A stretch of 17,709 nt of DNA from JAWXTS01 sp044433305 (GCA_044433305.1 JAWXTS010000031.1:1-17709), one strand, 5' to 3'; shown: positions 6,438 through 14,724, counted from the first letter of the stretch. The notes: generated from the sequence alone by a model not told the origin. Numbers and translations: made by a program.

Positions 6438-7697
6438 GTGGATATTTTTGAAAGAATAGAAAAAAACGCTGGTGGCCCTATTGGTATGTACCAGAAACTT
6501 AGTCACGGCTACTTCTCATTTCCTAAACTAGAGGGCGAAATCGCTCCTAGAATGATGTTTCGTGGCAAAGAAGTATTGAACTGGAGCCTTAACAATTACC
6601 TAGGCCTAGCAAACCACCCTGAGGTGCGCAAAGCAGATGCTGAGGGTGCTGCAGAATATGGCATGGCTGCCCCTATGGGTGCTCGTATGATGAGCGGCCA
6701 GACTGTATGGCACGAGAAACTAGAGCGCGAGCTTGCTGGCTTTGTTGGCAAAGAGGACGCTTTCTTGCTTAACTTCGGCTACCAAGGTATGCTATCTATT
6801 CTAGACTGCCTACTAGATCGTCACGACATCGCTGTTTATGACTCTGAGGCTCACGCTTGTATCATCGACGGTCTTCGTCTTCACACAGGAAAACGTTTCG
6901 TATTCCCTCACAACAACATCGAAAGCTGCCGCAAACAACTTGAAAGAGCTACTAAGCTTGCTGAGCAAACTGGTGGTGGCATCCTTGTTATCACAGAGGG
7001 TGTATTCGGCATGAAAGGTGACTTGGGTAACCTTGCAGAAATCGTTAAACTAAAAGAAGAATTCAACTTCCGCCTTCTTGTTGACGACGCTCACGGTTTC
7101 GGTACTATGGGTGCTAATGGTCAAGGTACTCCAGAGCACTTTGGCGTAATCGACCAAGTAGACGTTCTTTTCAACACCTTTGCAAAATCTATGGCTGGCA
7201 TCGGCGCGTTCGTTGCCTCTAAGAAATATATCGTAGACTTCCTACGCTACAACATGCGTTCTCAGACTTATGCCAAGTCTCTTCCTATGCCTATGGTTAA
7301 GGGTGCTTTGAAACGCCTTGAGATTATCAAAAGCGAGCCATCACTTAGAGAGAACCTTTGGAAAATCGTTAACGCTCTTCAAGAGGGTCTTACCAAAGAG
7401 GGCTTTGATATAGGTGTAACTCAATCTCCTGTAACTCCAGTATATATGAAAGGTGGCGTAAACGAGGCTACCAACATCGTATATGACCTACGCGAGAACT
7501 ACAACCTATTCTGCTCTGTGGTTGTTTACCCAGTAATCCCTAAAGGTGAGATTATCTTGCGTATCATCCCTACTGCTGTTCACTCTATGGAGGACGTGGA
7601 GTACACTTTGAACTGCTTCAAAGAGTGCCGCACAAAACTTGACAATGGTGAGTACCAAAAAGACATGCCTTCAGTAGCTGACAAACCGATAGAATAA
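6438..7697 (+). CDS. PLP-dependent alpha-oxoamine synthase (serine palmitoyltransferase / KBL / AONS class)
   Basis: Fold-type I enzyme that condenses an amino acid with an acyl thioester and releases CO2. The 419 residues start at a GTG (6438); the N-terminus MDIFERIEKN fits relatives of the family. PLP-site residues are visible: His139 in SEAHACI, LLVDDAHGFG (213-222, with Asp216-217 and His219) and the Schiff-base Lys250 in TFAKSMAGIG. The C-terminal LRIIPTAVH (374-382) holds the carboxylate-binding Arg. This subgroup is widespread in Bacteroidota and has been annotated as 2-amino-3-ketobutyrate CoA ligase, serine palmitoyltransferase or 8-amino-7-oxononanoate synthase; a cysteate acyltransferase for sulfonolipids is a further option. 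No biotin gene or threonine dehydrogenase is next to it, so I favour a long-chain base role by inference only. Codon use differs from its neighbours: Ile is nearly always ATC or ATT, with few ATA, and GGT, GCT and CGT are frequent, which suggests high expression. Confidence 0.85.
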   Translation: MDIFERIEKNAGGPIGMYQKLSHGYFSFPKLEGEIAPRMMFRGKEVLNWSLNNYLGLANHPEVRKADAEGAAEYGMAAPMGARMMSGQTVWHEKLERELAGFVGKEDAFLLNFGYQGMLSILDCLLDRHDIAVYDSEAHACIIDGLRLHTGKRFVFPHNNIESCRKQLERATKLAEQTGGGILVITEGVFGMKGDLGNLAEIVKLKEEFNFRLLVDDAHGFGTMGANGQGTPEHFGVIDQVDVLFNTFAKSMAGIGAFVASKKYIVDFLRYNMRSQTYAKSLPMPMVKGALKRLEIIKSEPSLRENLWKIVNALQEGLTKEGFDIGVTQSPVTPVYMKGGVNEATNIVYDLRENYNLFCSVVVYPVIPKGEIILRIIPTAVHSMEDVEYTLNCFKECRTKLDNGEYQKDMPSVADKPIE

Positions 7698-7719
7698 CAA
7701 CTATCCATAAACTTAAAGA

Positions 7720-7750
7720 AAAGGGTTTGGCCATAATGGTCAAACCCTTT
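7720..7750. terminator. Bidirectional intrinsic terminator between convergent genes
   Basis: AAAGGGTTTG (7720-7729) pairs perfectly with CAAACCCTTT (7741-7750); a G-T (wobble in RNA) and CCA/TGG extend the stem, leaving a three-base loop. The plus strand continues TTTATTGTAT and the minus strand TTTTCTTT, so it can end both the synthase transcript and the mltF transcript. The right arm and the bases after it are nearly identical to those of the hairpin at 14753-14798. Confidence 0.85.
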
Positions 7751-7768
7751 ATTGTATCTAGTAAGGAT

Positions 7769-7889
7769 GGATGGTTAATAAGTACTTAGCTGCAACGCTC
7801 TGATTTTTAGTTCTCCGCAGCACACCTTTAGTATGTGAGCACAGAACTATAAATCTAGTAAGGCAGCAGATGGGTGCTTATTATCATCC
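7769..7889. repeat. Dispersed intergenic palindromic repeat, long copy (A)
   Basis: A 121-base imperfect palindrome between convergent genes. The outer stem is GGATG (7769-7773) with CATCC (7885-7889) and TAATAAG (7776-7782) with CTTATTA (7877-7883). An inner stem GATTTTTAGTTCT (7802-7814) pairs with AGAACTATAAATC (7843-7855) at 12 of 13 positions, and CACA/TGTG closes the tip. An 11-base direct repeat ATCTAGTAAGG occurs at 7756-7766 and 7853-7863. The ends match the 30-base palindrome at 14807-14836. A run of six T follows at 7892-7897. No open frame of note is inside. It may be a MITE-like or REP-like element or a structured 3' RNA. Confidence 0.65.
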
Positions 7890-7920
7890 TCTTTTTTAGT
7901 ATATAAACTTGCGAATACTA

Positions 7921-9300
7921 TTATCTCTTTATAGCATCGCAATAAGTTCCATACTGCGAAACGACACCCTCGACAAAGGCCATTGTTTCACCGCCTCTGA
8001 AGCTGCCACACTTGACAACCTCATCACTGGCATACTCATGCTTGCGTCTCAAGAAATGTGACATTTCCTCCCATGAATCTGGATTCTTGCCATACTTCTT
8101 AGCTAGATTGCGGGCATCCATAACATGGCCAATACCTGCATTGTAGCATGCGAGAACTATACGCATCTTGTCATGTTCGTCAATATTATCTGGGAGTTTC
8201 AATGACGCCTCTATCTTATTTAGAAGCTTCACCCCTAGAAGAATATTGTTCTCTGGTTTGAACACGTCTTCGTCTGCAACATTAAACGAGCGAGACACAA
8301 CGGGCATAATCTGCATCAGCCCCTTAGCACCACAATGCGATTCGACCATAGGTTGAAAACGCGATTCGTTATAAATCACCGCTGAAACAAAACGCCAATC
8401 AAGGCCTTCTCTTTCGCTAATATCACGCACCATCTCGTCATAAGCCGATATGCGTCCCATGGCTAGCGAACCAGCCTTAGGTAGAAATTGCTTTACTATA
8501 CCGCGCTCAAAGTACATGTAATTGAGCATGGCGTAGTCCTTGCTGTTACGATAGTCGGCAAGCCAACTATGAAATCCCTGTGCCACATGATTATTGTCTG
8601 ATAATACCTCAGCCATAATAGTGACTTTCTCATTAAAGGAATATATTTGTTCAACGCCTGAAACCAAAGCACAACCAAGGTGTGCCTCGCTCTTCTCGCA
8701 TATCAAAAAGTCATAGCTCTTGTCGCCAATAGACTCTATAAGGTTAAAACCGTTGCGTGAAGATAGGTAGATATGACCACCTTTAAGACTGTCGAGCAAA
8801 ATATCGTAGTTGTCGGTGTTCTTGAAACCCGAAGACAGCAACACCTTGTTGTCGTGCAAGATAGAAACGATGTTTGATTCACCCTGCTGTCTAATTTTAC
8901 GTGCAAGCTCGGCACGTGTAACAACCACATATTCCGTTTTGTAAACCTCAGATTTATTAGATAGAGTATCTATAAAACCTGATTCATCTAGTTTTGAGGT
9001 CACGATGTCGACCTGTTCTTGGTTAATTAGCTTTGCTTTTTGCTTGGCTGATAGTTCCCTAGCGTCTAGGTATTTAAGCTCAAGCCCAAGAGATGAGGCA
9101 TAACTGCTAAATAACTCATACTGATACCCATAAGTTTCACCGTTAATATCGAAACTACCTGGAGTATCTTCGCTGACTAGTACCACCAATTCATTCGAGT
9201 TTGTAGATGTAGCTACAAGCTCTTGTGAGCTTTGCGATTTGTTACAAGAACAAACGGCAAGAGCAATGACGGCAAAGCTCAGCACTTTACTTAATGTCAT
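7921..9300 (-). CDS. mltF: MltF-like membrane-bound lytic murein transglycosylase, lipoprotein
   Basis: Cleaves the glycan strands of peptidoglycan with formation of 1,6-anhydro-muramic acid, from the periplasmic side of a membrane. The 459-residue protein has a signal sequence with a lipoprotein-type end, VCSC, with Cys19 the likely lipidation site. Residues about 37-265 form a periplasmic solute-binding (SBP_bac_3-like) module. The C-terminal SLT domain (about 290-410) shows the catalytic Glu312 in YNESRF, GAKGLMQIMP (324-333), NILLGVKLLNKI (352-363) and ACYNAGIGHV (384-393). This two-part layout is that of MltF, where the binding module regulates the lyase domain. It lies 37 bases after the porin gene and is probably cotranscribed with it; transcription would run to the hairpin at 7720-7750. 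Confidence 0.88.
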   Translation of the reverse strand: MTLSKVLSFAVIALAVCSCNKSQSSQELVATSTNSNELVVLVSEDTPGSFDINGETYGYQYELFSSYASSLGLELKYLDARELSAKQKAKLINQEQVDIVTSKLDESGFIDTLSNKSEVYKTEYVVVTRAELARKIRQQGESNIVSILHDNKVLLSSGFKNTDNYDILLDSLKGGHIYLSSRNGFNLIESIGDKSYDFLICEKSEAHLGCALVSGVEQIYSFNEKVTIMAEVLSDNNHVAQGFHSWLADYRNSKDYAMLNYMYFERGIVKQFLPKAGSLAMGRISAYDEMVRDISEREGLDWRFVSAVIYNESRFQPMVESHCGAKGLMQIMPVVSRSFNVADEDVFKPENNILLGVKLLNKIEASLKLPDNIDEHDKMRIVLACYNAGIGHVMDARNLAKKYGKNPDSWEEMSHFLRRKHEYASDEVVKCGSFRGGETMAFVEGVVSQYGTYCDAIKR

Positions 9301-9337
9301 AATGTTTTTGATTGTGGGCTGCCCTAAGGCTTCAACA

Positions 9338-11404
9338 TCAGTCGTAGAAGGTCCATGATATTCCTAATTTCACCATTCTTACGTTATCGGGATAGTTAAG
9401 CACTGTAAAATAGTTGCGACTAAATCCGAAAAGATTCTCGTTAAAATGCTGAATCTTAGCCAATATCCTCATTCTTTTCCACTTGCAGCTGACATAAGCG
9501 TCAAGCATCAAGTAGTTTCCTAGCATTTCTTCTCTTTGATTATAGAATTGCGCGGTGGCAGGATTATAACCGAAAGCATAATATTTGGTATTATACTTTC
9601 CGTCTATGCCAATTTGCATACTCAATACATCTTTCACAGCCATAAAGTTATAGTTGTAAGAGACAAAAGCCGAAGCTAGGGGAACGGGAACGACCTGCTC
9701 ATTACTGCTCCATTGAAGCAATACCCTGTGGTTTAGATGGAGTCCACCGATGCGGACCTCTTTGTTAGCATACAAACCCGAAACGCTCACACTGCCCTCT
9801 GCCTGAGCAGGCAAAGCATCAGCTCCAAAATAAATTTTGTCTGTTGTTACACTTTGGTAAGCACCAGCCTCAAGACGAATCTGAGGAACCTTTAGCGTCA
9901 CGTCCATTCGAGTTTCATTCTCCTTCTCAAAGGAGTTTTGCCACACATAGTGGTTAGAAAAATAATTTTCCACCCAGTAGTCAGCCGTTCGATAGTCATT
10001 CTCGATACTAGCCGATAAAGTGATGGGGAGTTCTTTGACATACAGCATGGCCGAGGCCTCTGCACTCAAATTCATATCGCCATTGCGGTAGCCGATAGCG
10101 TCATAACGCACGTTCGCTTTCCAGTCGAAGTAACGTTTAAACTTACCCTGAACAGATCCATAAAAATATGAAGTCTGCTTGCTAACCCCTTTGGTTGTGT
10201 TCAAATAGCGTTCCATACCAAACATATAGTAGCGGTGTGCATCATACCCCACTCCTGCATTGATAAGGCCGATGATGCCGTCCCTATCCCATGGTTGTAT
10301 CTGAACAAATAGTCGTTGTGTGTGTAGTGATTCAAATATAGAGTCGTTTGAATACTCGGGATTGATATACCAATCTTCATAGAAATCACCACTATTTTCT
10401 TTTGTATCTGTATAGCGTTTTGCATAGCGACTGTACTCAAACGAGTGTCCAACATATAGTGAAGAACGGTCCGATATGGTAAAGTCGGCATCTGATAGAC
10501 GTCTTAAAGGAATACCATAAGACTGTATCAGATAGTAGGTATTGTTCTTAATTGTATTCTGTGCATCTGTAAGATTAACCTCGATATTCTCGGGCATCTC
10601 ATAGATAGTATCAGTAATATCAGTTGAGCGTACAACACCGCCATTCTCGCGCAAAGTTACGCTATTATATATATATCCACCGTGTACGGTGTATTTTTTT
10701 CCTGTATGTGCAAGGCTCAGCGTCAAGCTCTTATCGCGTGCTTTCTGGCTTGAGTATGTGCCTTTTGTGCCCAGCGAGGTGTAGTCCAATCCTATACCCG
10801 TTGATGGCGAAATATTCTGCTCATGTTTGGCATTGAACGATGACTCCTCCTTGCGTGATGACCCTGCCGTAAAATATGAAAGGTGCGTAAATGGCTTCTT
10901 GGTGTTGAAGTACTGCACACGCTCTGTATTTTTTAGGTAGGTATCAAAGGCCTGAGCAAAGCTAAAGTTCGTATATTGTGGTCTATCAAAGTAGTTAAGC
11001 GGAACCGAGGCACCACCCAGATTACCAAGATAAGCCGAACCCACTCCCGTGCGTATATAGGGGTAAGTCACTTGAAAACGATATAACGAGGTGTCTATAT
11101 CCTCCAGAATAATATCGTTGTTGTCCATATCCATATACCAAGAGAAGTTAACTCTGGAACGTAGAGAGTCGTCAAACAAATAAGATTCTAGGGGTTTGCG
11201 TACTTTGGCTTTATCAGCAGAGTCGGCAGGCATGCCACCGCCTCTTTCTCTTTCTCCATCTTCGCCGTCTCTTTCGCGAGGCTCTTGAGCTACCGCGCCT
11301 TCATAATACACAGGCACAGGGCTAGCAATCAACAGGTCACTGCCGAAGATAACGCACATAAAACACAGTGCTAGAAAGATATTTTTGCTAATATTCTTAA
11401 CCAT
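9338..11404 (-). CDS. Putative outer-membrane porin (Porin_10-like)
   Basis: Large outer-membrane beta-barrel protein of a family common in Bacteroidota and usually called putative porin; its substrate is unknown. I chose the ATG at 11404 (688 residues), not an in-frame TTG at 11413, because it directly precedes a good signal peptide (VKNISKNIFLALCFMCVIFG, cleavage near ASP-VP). The rest is rich in alternating aromatic and polar residues typical of beta-strands, with family-like segments GSAYLGNLGG, PFTHLSYFTAGSSRKE and TGIGLDYTSLGTKGTY. It ends in GISWTFYD, an aromatic C-terminal strand as expected for BAM substrates. Between signal and barrel lies a short low-complexity stretch of Arg, Glu, Asp and Gly (about 41-57). 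It sits between pssA (52 bases) and the MltF gene (37 bases). Confidence 0.82.
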   Translation of the reverse strand: MVKNISKNIFLALCFMCVIFGSDLLIASPVPVYYEGAVAQEPRERDGEDGERERGGGMPADSADKAKVRKPLESYLFDDSLRSRVNFSWYMDMDNNDIILEDIDTSLYRFQVTYPYIRTGVGSAYLGNLGGASVPLNYFDRPQYTNFSFAQAFDTYLKNTERVQYFNTKKPFTHLSYFTAGSSRKEESSFNAKHEQNISPSTGIGLDYTSLGTKGTYSSQKARDKSLTLSLAHTGKKYTVHGGYIYNSVTLRENGGVVRSTDITDTIYEMPENIEVNLTDAQNTIKNNTYYLIQSYGIPLRRLSDADFTISDRSSLYVGHSFEYSRYAKRYTDTKENSGDFYEDWYINPEYSNDSIFESLHTQRLFVQIQPWDRDGIIGLINAGVGYDAHRYYMFGMERYLNTTKGVSKQTSYFYGSVQGKFKRYFDWKANVRYDAIGYRNGDMNLSAEASAMLYVKELPITLSASIENDYRTADYWVENYFSNHYVWQNSFEKENETRMDVTLKVPQIRLEAGAYQSVTTDKIYFGADALPAQAEGSVSVSGLYANKEVRIGGLHLNHRVLLQWSSNEQVVPVPLASAFVSYNYNFMAVKDVLSMQIGIDGKYNTKYYAFGYNPATAQFYNQREEMLGNYLMLDAYVSCKWKRMRILAKIQHFNENLFGFSRNYFTVLNYPDNVRMVKLGISWTFYD

Positions 11405-11424
11405 TAAACACAACTAAACCGCTG

Positions 11425-11432
11425 CAAAGATA
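11425..11432 (-). promoter_or_regulatory. Predicted -7 element before the porin gene
   Basis: TATCTTTG on the minus strand fits TAnnTTTG, 20 bases before the chosen ATG at 11404. The -33 region would fall near the pssA stop codon and shows no clear TTTG. If real, the transcript has a leader of only about 14 bases, and the porin-mltF pair can be made independently of pssA. Confidence 0.4.
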
Positions 11433-11456
11433 ATTAAATTTTATGAAATGACGAAT

Positions 11457-12143
11457 TTATCGTTTTTTCATAACCCAAACTAGGCTTGACACAAGCACAT
11501 AGCCAGCAATAATAAATGGTAATGCAGCCACGCCAAAGAGCACCACTGCTAGGGCTGAAAGAATAACGAACGAGTAGCGAAGTTCATTACCCTTAAAAGA
11601 ATATTTAGAGAATTTAAGTGCAAACATCTCTACATCGCAGACCATAAGAAAGCAACACAAGGCAGCCACAACATAAAGCACATAGGCTGGCAGGATGATA
11701 TTATGCTGCGAGATTACATAAGCTCCTGAGAGCACAAAGATGGCCATGGCTGGCGTAGGCAGACCCACAAATGTGTCCTTCTGACTCTCATCAACATTAA
11801 ACTTTGCAAGGCGCAGGGCCGAAAATCCTGCAACCACAAACATGCCTAGAGCATAGTTCTCTGCCACTCCACTCTGCAAGGCAAGCGTAAATAATGCTGC
11901 CGAGGGTGCAACGCCAAAACTAATAACATCGGCCAGAGAGTCTAGCTCCTTACCCGTAGCCGAGTAGCTACCCGTAGCTCGTGCAACAAGGCCATCACAA
12001 AAATCAAAAACTGCGGCCAAGCACACAAGCGCAAATCCTAGTTCTAGATTCTTATGTATAAGCATGTAAACTATTGCCACGCACCCACTCAAAAGATTGA
12101 GCAAGGTAATCATATTAGGCAATGTATAAAGGCGAATTTTCAT
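11457..12143 (-). CDS. pssA: CDP-diacylglycerol-serine O-phosphatidyltransferase
   Basis: Integral inner-membrane enzyme that makes phosphatidylserine, the precursor of phosphatidylethanolamine. The 228-residue protein carries the complete CDP-alcohol phosphotransferase signature D-G-x2-A-R-x8-G-x3-D-x3-D at Asp50, Gly51, Ala54, Arg55, Gly64, Asp68 and Asp72. The hydrophobic profile (for example NMITLLNLLSGCVAIVYML, and several segments in the C-terminal half) fits six or more membrane helices. The opening MKIRLYTLPNMITLLNLLSG and the VAPSAALF segment after the motif are typical of the small Bacillus-type PssA and not of the phosphatidylglycerophosphate synthase PgsA, which shares the signature. 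No psd gene is seen beside it. It has its own promoter in a divergent intergenic region. Confidence 0.92.
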   Translation of the reverse strand: MKIRLYTLPNMITLLNLLSGCVAIVYMLIHKNLELGFALVCLAAVFDFCDGLVARATGSYSATGKELDSLADVISFGVAPSAALFTLALQSGVAENYALGMFVVAGFSALRLAKFNVDESQKDTFVGLPTPAMAIFVLSGAYVISQHNIILPAYVLYVVAALCCFLMVCDVEMFALKFSKYSFKGNELRYSFVILSALAVVLFGVAALPFIIAGYVLVSSLVWVMKKR

Positions 12144-12164
12144 AATTCAAAGTATTATCAAGCG

Positions 12165-12172
12165 CAAAGGTA
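12165..12172 (-). promoter_or_regulatory. Predicted -7 element of pssA
   Basis: TACCTTTG on the minus strand matches TAnnTTTG, 21 bases before the pssA start codon. Upstream, at the -33 position, there is a T-rich tract but no exact TTTG. It lies in the 157-base divergent spacer that it shares with the promoter of the gene at 12301. Confidence 0.45.
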
Positions 12173-12237
12173 ACAATTAAGCTGGGAGTAAAAAAAATAT
12201 TATGGGCCTATTTTATCAATAATTCGTCTGATTATAT

Positions 12238-12268
12238 TTTGAAATCACAGTTAAAGATTGTAATATTG
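12238..12268 (+). promoter_or_regulatory. Predicted promoter of the manC-murF unit
   Basis: TTTG at 12238-12241 is followed after 19 bases by TAATATTG (12261-12268), one mismatch from TAnnTTTG. Transcription would begin near 12274, about 27 bases before the ATG at 12301. Both elements and their spacing fit the Bacteroidota consensus. Confidence 0.45.
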
Positions 12269-12300
12269 TATAGTAGGACTAAAGAAACTAAAATCTCAAT

Positions 12301-13383
12301 ATGATAGATACCAAAAACCGCTACTGCGTGATTATGGCAGGAGGAGCAGGAACAAGATTCTGGCCCCTTGGACGTGCCGCCAAGCCTAAGCAATTTCTAG
12401 ATATTCTGGGTACGGGACGCACTTTCATTCGCCAGACCGTGGACCGTTTTGCCAAAGCTATTCCCATAGAAAACTTTATTGTTGTTACCAACAGCGCATA
12501 CAAGGAGCTTGTGCTTGAGCAAGTGCCAGAGCTTGACCCATCGCAGGTGCTATCAGAGCCGATAGGCCGCAATACAGCACCATGTATCGCCTATGCAGCA
12601 TGCCACATCAAAGCCAAGAATCCAGATGCCATTATGGTGGTGACTCCATCTGATCACCTTATACTCAACGAGCAGGAGTTCTTAGGAGCCATAGAGCAAG
12701 GCATCGAGTTTGTTAAGCAGCAGGACGTGCTTATGACAATAGGCATACAACCCTCGCGCCCTGACACAGGGTATGGCTATATCCAAACCGAGAATCAAGC
12801 AGAGGCCAACATCAACAAAGTCAAGACCTTTACCGAAAAGCCAAACTTAGAAATGGCCAAGGTCTTTGTTGACAGTGGCGACTTCCTTTGGAATGCAGGT
12901 ATCTTTATTTGGAAAGTCGAAACCATCATAGAGGCCTTGCGCGAGTTTGTGCCCGACAACCAAGAACTATTTGATGCCATATCACAATACTACAACACTC
13001 CGCTAGAGCAAGAGGCCATAGACAGAATATATCCAGAATGTCAGAACATATCAATAGACTTTGGCGTAATGGAGAAAGCACAAAACGTGTATGTACGTAG
13101 CAGCGACTGTGGCTGGAGCGACGTTGGCACTTGGGGGGCTTTCTACGCCTATAACCAGAAGGACGAGAACGACAATGTTTGCGACACAAATGTATTGAGC
13201 TACAACACCTCGGGCTGCATAATAAAAGCACCACAGGACCATGTTGTGATAGTCGATTCGCTAAAAGACTTCTTGGTTGTTGCCCACGACAAGGCCATAA
13301 TGATATGTCCACGAGAGAACGAGCAGGACATAAAGCAATATATAGGTGATTTAAAATACAAAACAGGAGGCAAATTCTACTAA
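12301..13383 (+). CDS. manC: Mannose-1-phosphate guanylyltransferase
   Basis: Makes GDP-mannose from mannose 1-phosphate and GTP, the donor for mannose and (via GDP-fucose) fucose in surface glycans. The 360-residue protein has the nucleotidyltransferase signature AGGAGTRFWP (13-22) with KPKQF (28-32), then TPSDH (115-119), GYGYIQ (157-162), FTEKP (177-181), NAGIFIW (198-204) and SDVGTW (273-278). It is of single-function length: the phosphomannose isomerase cupin domain that makes other ManC/AlgA proteins about 470 residues is absent. A related glucose or fucose 1-phosphate transferase is less likely because FWP and KPKQF are the mannose-type forms. Its TAA stop overlaps the murF ATG by one base (TAATG), which implies tight coupling. 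Confidence 0.93.
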   Translation: MIDTKNRYCVIMAGGAGTRFWPLGRAAKPKQFLDILGTGRTFIRQTVDRFAKAIPIENFIVVTNSAYKELVLEQVPELDPSQVLSEPIGRNTAPCIAYAACHIKAKNPDAIMVVTPSDHLILNEQEFLGAIEQGIEFVKQQDVLMTIGIQPSRPDTGYGYIQTENQAEANINKVKTFTEKPNLEMAKVFVDSGDFLWNAGIFIWKVETIIEALREFVPDNQELFDAISQYYNTPLEQEAIDRIYPECQNISIDFGVMEKAQNVYVRSSDCGWSDVGTWGAFYAYNQKDENDNVCDTNVLSYNTSGCIIKAPQDHVVIVDSLKDFLVVAHDKAIMICPRENEQDIKQYIGDLKYKTGGKFY

Positions 13384-14717
13384 TGACAGTTATAGAACAA
13401 ATACACTCAAGCTTCAGAGAAAGCTACTCTGTATCTACCGACACACGCAAGATTCAAAGAGGAGACATATTCTTTGCACTCAAGGGAGAGCGATTCGATG
13501 CCAACAAATTTGCATTGAGCGCGATAGATGCTGGAGCAGAGATTGTTGTGGCCGATAATATCAAAGCCATAAAGAGCGAGCTTAATCCCAGCGACAAGGC
13601 CCGCGTAGACAGCCTGATTAAAGACTCTAAGATTATTATTGTCGAGGACTCACTAATCACCCTACAAGAGCTATCTAGCTACCACCGCGACTACCTAGGC
13701 ACACAGATTATAGCCATCACGGGCAGCAATGCAAAGACCACAACCAAGGAACTTACCTCTCGCGTTCTATCCAAGAGCTTCAATATAAGCATGACCGAGG
13801 GCAACCTTAATAACCATATCGGAGTACCGTTGACCCTGCTAAAGATAACCGAGGACACAGACCTTGCCATAGTAGAGATGGGGGCGAGCAGCCGAGGTGA
13901 GATAGCTCTGCTATCGTCCATCGCAAAGCCTAATTTTGGAATCATAACCAATATTGGCAAAGCACATCTTGAGGGATTCGGAGGGCAGGACGGAGTACGC
14001 AAGGGCAAGGGCGAGCTGGCCGATTACCTCGAAAAAAACGGTGGCACCCTATTCTATCTTGGAGACAGCCCTCAGTTACAACAAATAGCAGATGAGCACA
14101 AGGACCTAAGGGCGATACCTTATTCGACCTCTGGCTGGACGACTATCCCTAACCAATATGCAGCAGCCGAATTTGAGGGCACAAAATACCAAAGCTACCT
14201 TACGGGCGAATACAACATAATGAACATGGCCGCAGCACATGCCATAGGTCGCTTCTTTGGCATATTGGACAGCGATATAAGCTCTGCCATAGAAAGTTAC
14301 AAGCCCGACAACAACCGCTCGCAGAGAGTCGAAACCCAGACCAACACCATAATCTGCGATGCCTATAATGCCAACCCTAGCAGCATGACCACGGCACTCG
14401 ATGCCTTCATGTCTCTAGAGGCTGAGAGTAAGCAGCAAGTGATAATCTTGGGCGGCATGCTTGAACTTGGCGAGTTTAGCCAACAAGAGCACAGAGAAAT
14501 ATATGATAAGGTGAAAGGGTTAATATCTATGGGCAGCCTTAACTCTGCCTATTTTGTTGGCGAGCAGTGGCCCCAGCAGCAAGATTCGAGCATCATGCTC
14601 TTCGACGATACAGACAAGCTAAAAACCCACATCACCCAGAGCGGCATATCAAATTCTATGATTCTGGTCAAAGGCTCTCACAGCATTGCGCTAGAGAAAA
14701 TCTTTCCTCTACTATAA
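13383..14717 (+). CDS. murF: UDP-N-acetylmuramoyl-tripeptide-D-alanyl-D-alanine ligase
   Basis: Cytoplasmic ATP-dependent ligase that adds D-Ala-D-Ala to the muropeptide precursor, the last soluble step before lipid I. The 444-residue protein has the N-terminal substrate domain with STDTRKIQRGDIFFALKG (18-35), the central ATPase domain with the P-loop region ITGSNAKTTTKE (112-123), EGNLNNHIGVPLTLL, VEMGASSRGEI and NIGKAHLEGFG, and the C-terminal domain with DAYNANPSSM and ILGGMLELG. The order and length are those of MurF and not MurC, MurD or MurE. The P-loop has Ala117 where the family has Gly before the catalytic Lys118. Here murF is outside any visible division and cell-wall cluster and is translated with the GDP-mannose gene. 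Confidence 0.95.
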   Translation: MTVIEQIHSSFRESYSVSTDTRKIQRGDIFFALKGERFDANKFALSAIDAGAEIVVADNIKAIKSELNPSDKARVDSLIKDSKIIIVEDSLITLQELSSYHRDYLGTQIIAITGSNAKTTTKELTSRVLSKSFNISMTEGNLNNHIGVPLTLLKITEDTDLAIVEMGASSRGEIALLSSIAKPNFGIITNIGKAHLEGFGGQDGVRKGKGELADYLEKNGGTLFYLGDSPQLQQIADEHKDLRAIPYSTSGWTTIPNQYAAAEFEGTKYQSYLTGEYNIMNMAAAHAIGRFFGILDSDISSAIESYKPDNNRSQRVETQTNTIICDAYNANPSSMTTALDAFMSLEAESKQQVIILGGMLELGEFSQQEHREIYDKVKGLISMGSLNSAYFVGEQWPQQQDSSIMLFDDTDKLKTHITQSGISNSMILVKGSHSIALEKIFPLL

Positions 14718-14724
14718 AGAAAAA

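Noticed and set aside
7769..7889. Reading the long palindrome as a CRISPR unit or tRNA-like gene
   Set aside because: There is no series of repeats with spacers, and the stems do not form a cloverleaf with an acceptor stem or a T-loop.
7897..7920. TAGTAT/ATACTA inverted repeat directly after the mltF stop codon as a terminator
   Set aside because: The stem is only six AT-rich pairs with a 12-base loop and is followed by A, not T, on the mltF strand.
8496..8930. Short minus-strand frames inside the mltF gene
   Set aside because: They are out-of-frame shadows of the MltF coding sequence, which is intact, so there is no sign of a frameshifted or split gene.
12926..13312. A 128-codon minus-strand open frame inside manC
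   Set aside because: It lies wholly within a gene with every family motif, its translation is rich in Cys, Arg and Ser with no recognisable domain, and it shows no promoter of its own.
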